This document shows positions 63,455-64,000 of a stretch of 64,000 nt of DNA, piece by piece. Within the stretch, counting starts at the first letter, position 1. The number at the start of each line of letters is the position of its first letter. This DNA comes from Ruminiclostridium sufflavum DSM 19573. Lineage in GTDB: Bacteria; Bacillota; Clostridia; Acetivibrionales; DSM-1351. Location: NCBI RefSeq assembly GCF_003208175.1, contig NZ_QKMR01000001.1:40502-104501 (forward strand). Reading direction: 5' to 3'. The notes beneath the pieces are model-generated. The model made no database searches and was not told where the DNA came from. It saw only the letters and a list, made by a program, of their open reading frames with translations. Position numbers and translations under genes: made by a program.

Positions 63455-63860
63455 CTCCCCCTAACCTCCACACCGGTTTTACTGCACAAAAGTGATGAAC
63501 TGCGTTTACACCGGAAAAGCCATTTATAGCTTTTACTGCTCTAAAAAACACTATGCTTGTACAAGCTCTGTTTTATTTAAACAGTTATATTCAGCCAGCC
63601 TCAATTAACACAATATTATATCATAAATATATGCACTAAGCTATCTAATTTTCTTTCGGCAAAAGCTGCGGAACATATACGGGTTTGGTCGTTCCAGTAC
63701 CTATATCAAGAAGAAAGAACCTGCCGTGAAAATCAATTACAATTACTGTCGGCCTCTATAATATCATTTTAGGGCCAAAGTCTTTACTCCTGTAATTGAT
63801 TCTAGCAAGTTCCTTCTTATGGCAAAAAAGCTTTACAGCCGAGAAATTCCCCGGTTTCTG
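63455..63860. other. Intergenic stretch without a supported gene
   Basis: This gap holds the partial third repeat motif (63460-63475) and AT-rich sequence. A short block near 63735-63790 loosely resembles ends of the intergenic repeat family (AATTAC, GGCCAAAGTC, TGTAATTGA). No RNA gene or clear terminator was found. Confidence 0.4.
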
Positions 63861-64000
63861 CTACTTAGCGGGAAAAACAGTTATAATTTTAAGCAAATAC
63901 TGCTTCAGAAGTGCAAAATCAAGCGCATCTATTGTTCCGCTGCCATCTAAGTCAGCTGCTTTTAAATTCGTTACAGCTTCTATTCCCAGCAAATGTTTTT
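63861..64000 (-). CDS. Dockerin-containing protein, C-terminal fragment cut by the window edge
   Basis: The minus strand is open from the window end to TAG at 63863-63861. It encodes the end of a type I dockerin: KHLLGIEAVTNLKAADLDG, then SGTIDALDFALLKQYLL and a short tail VFPAK. The second calcium-binding repeat is complete and the first lacks its loop because the window ends. The catalytic part lies beyond 64000, so the enzyme class is unknown. It is the seventh dockerin in the window. Confidence 0.85.
   Translation of the reverse strand, partial: KHLLGIEAVTNLKAADLDGSGTIDALDFALLKQYLLKIITVFPAK

Noticed and set aside
1-64000. tRNA or rRNA genes
   Set aside because: No cloverleaf with T-loop GTTCGAATC-type sequence or rRNA-like segment was noticed in the intergenic regions, though diverged cases could be missed by eye.

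Overview
The window is AT-rich, Firmicutes-type DNA (GGAGG ribosome binding sites, TTG and GTG starts, rho-independent hairpins, a T-box). It carries six complete dockerin-bearing secreted glycanases or pectinases and the tail of a seventh. With the [FeFe]-hydrogenase and NrtR-type NAD salvage, this points to an anaerobic, cellulosome-forming clostridium of the Ruminiclostridium type (Clostridium cluster III). No scaffoldin or cohesin gene is in view.

Layout. 1-8.2 kb: a broken FeoB remnant, a YibE/F membrane protein, then a minus-strand operon of three SPFH (HflK/HflC-like) proteins ending in a P1B-type metal ATPase. 8.2-11.4 kb: a sugar isomerase/acyl-CoA synthetase fusion behind a leucine-type T-box leader and a near-consensus promoter. 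11.4-16.4 kb: VOC protein, metallophosphoesterase, DEAD-box helicase, a small L7/L12-like membrane protein and a YjbR-family protein. 16.4-21.8 kb: jetA-jetB-jetC of a Wadjet-type SMC system with no adjacent jetD. 21.9-25.1 kb: NAD salvage operon (nrtR, nicotinamidase-like hydrolase, pncB) with two palindromes upstream. 25.2-43.6 kb: plant cell wall degradation (PL10-CE8-dockerin, GH5-dockerin, CBM35-GH26-dockerin, tandem paralogous GH9-dockerin and GH9-CBM3-dockerin, GH5_4-like-dockerin), interleaved with a YhhN protein, a lipase-like hydrolase, a BtrH-like protein and a eukaryotic-type glycogen branching enzyme. 44.2-64 kb: a catalytically degenerate ProRS with its editing domain, a TfoX C-terminal-domain protein, ferritin, an AGCS symporter, SfsA, AsnRS, AlaRS, a possible small RNA, a CLC antiporter, a nitroreductase, a GltD/[FeFe]-hydrogenase fusion, a short ProRS without editing domain, a chemoreceptor preceded by tandem 92-bp repeats, and a dockerin tail at the right edge.

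Functional themes. The dockerin enzymes would attack cellulose, mannan and pectin together after docking on a scaffoldin encoded elsewhere. The branching enzyme stores the resulting glucose, and the hydrogenase disposes of reductant. An intergenic repeat family with inverted ends (AAAGTCAATTAC / GTAATTGACTTT) recurs through the window. The observations most worth following up are the Leu T-box on a non-amino-acid gene, the split between an editing-competent but catalytically altered ProRS and an editing-less ProRS, the SPFH/P-type ATPase operon, the JetD-less Wadjet set, and the tandem repeats with coupled micro-ORFs ahead of the chemoreceptor. All names come from reading motifs by eye; no database search was possible.
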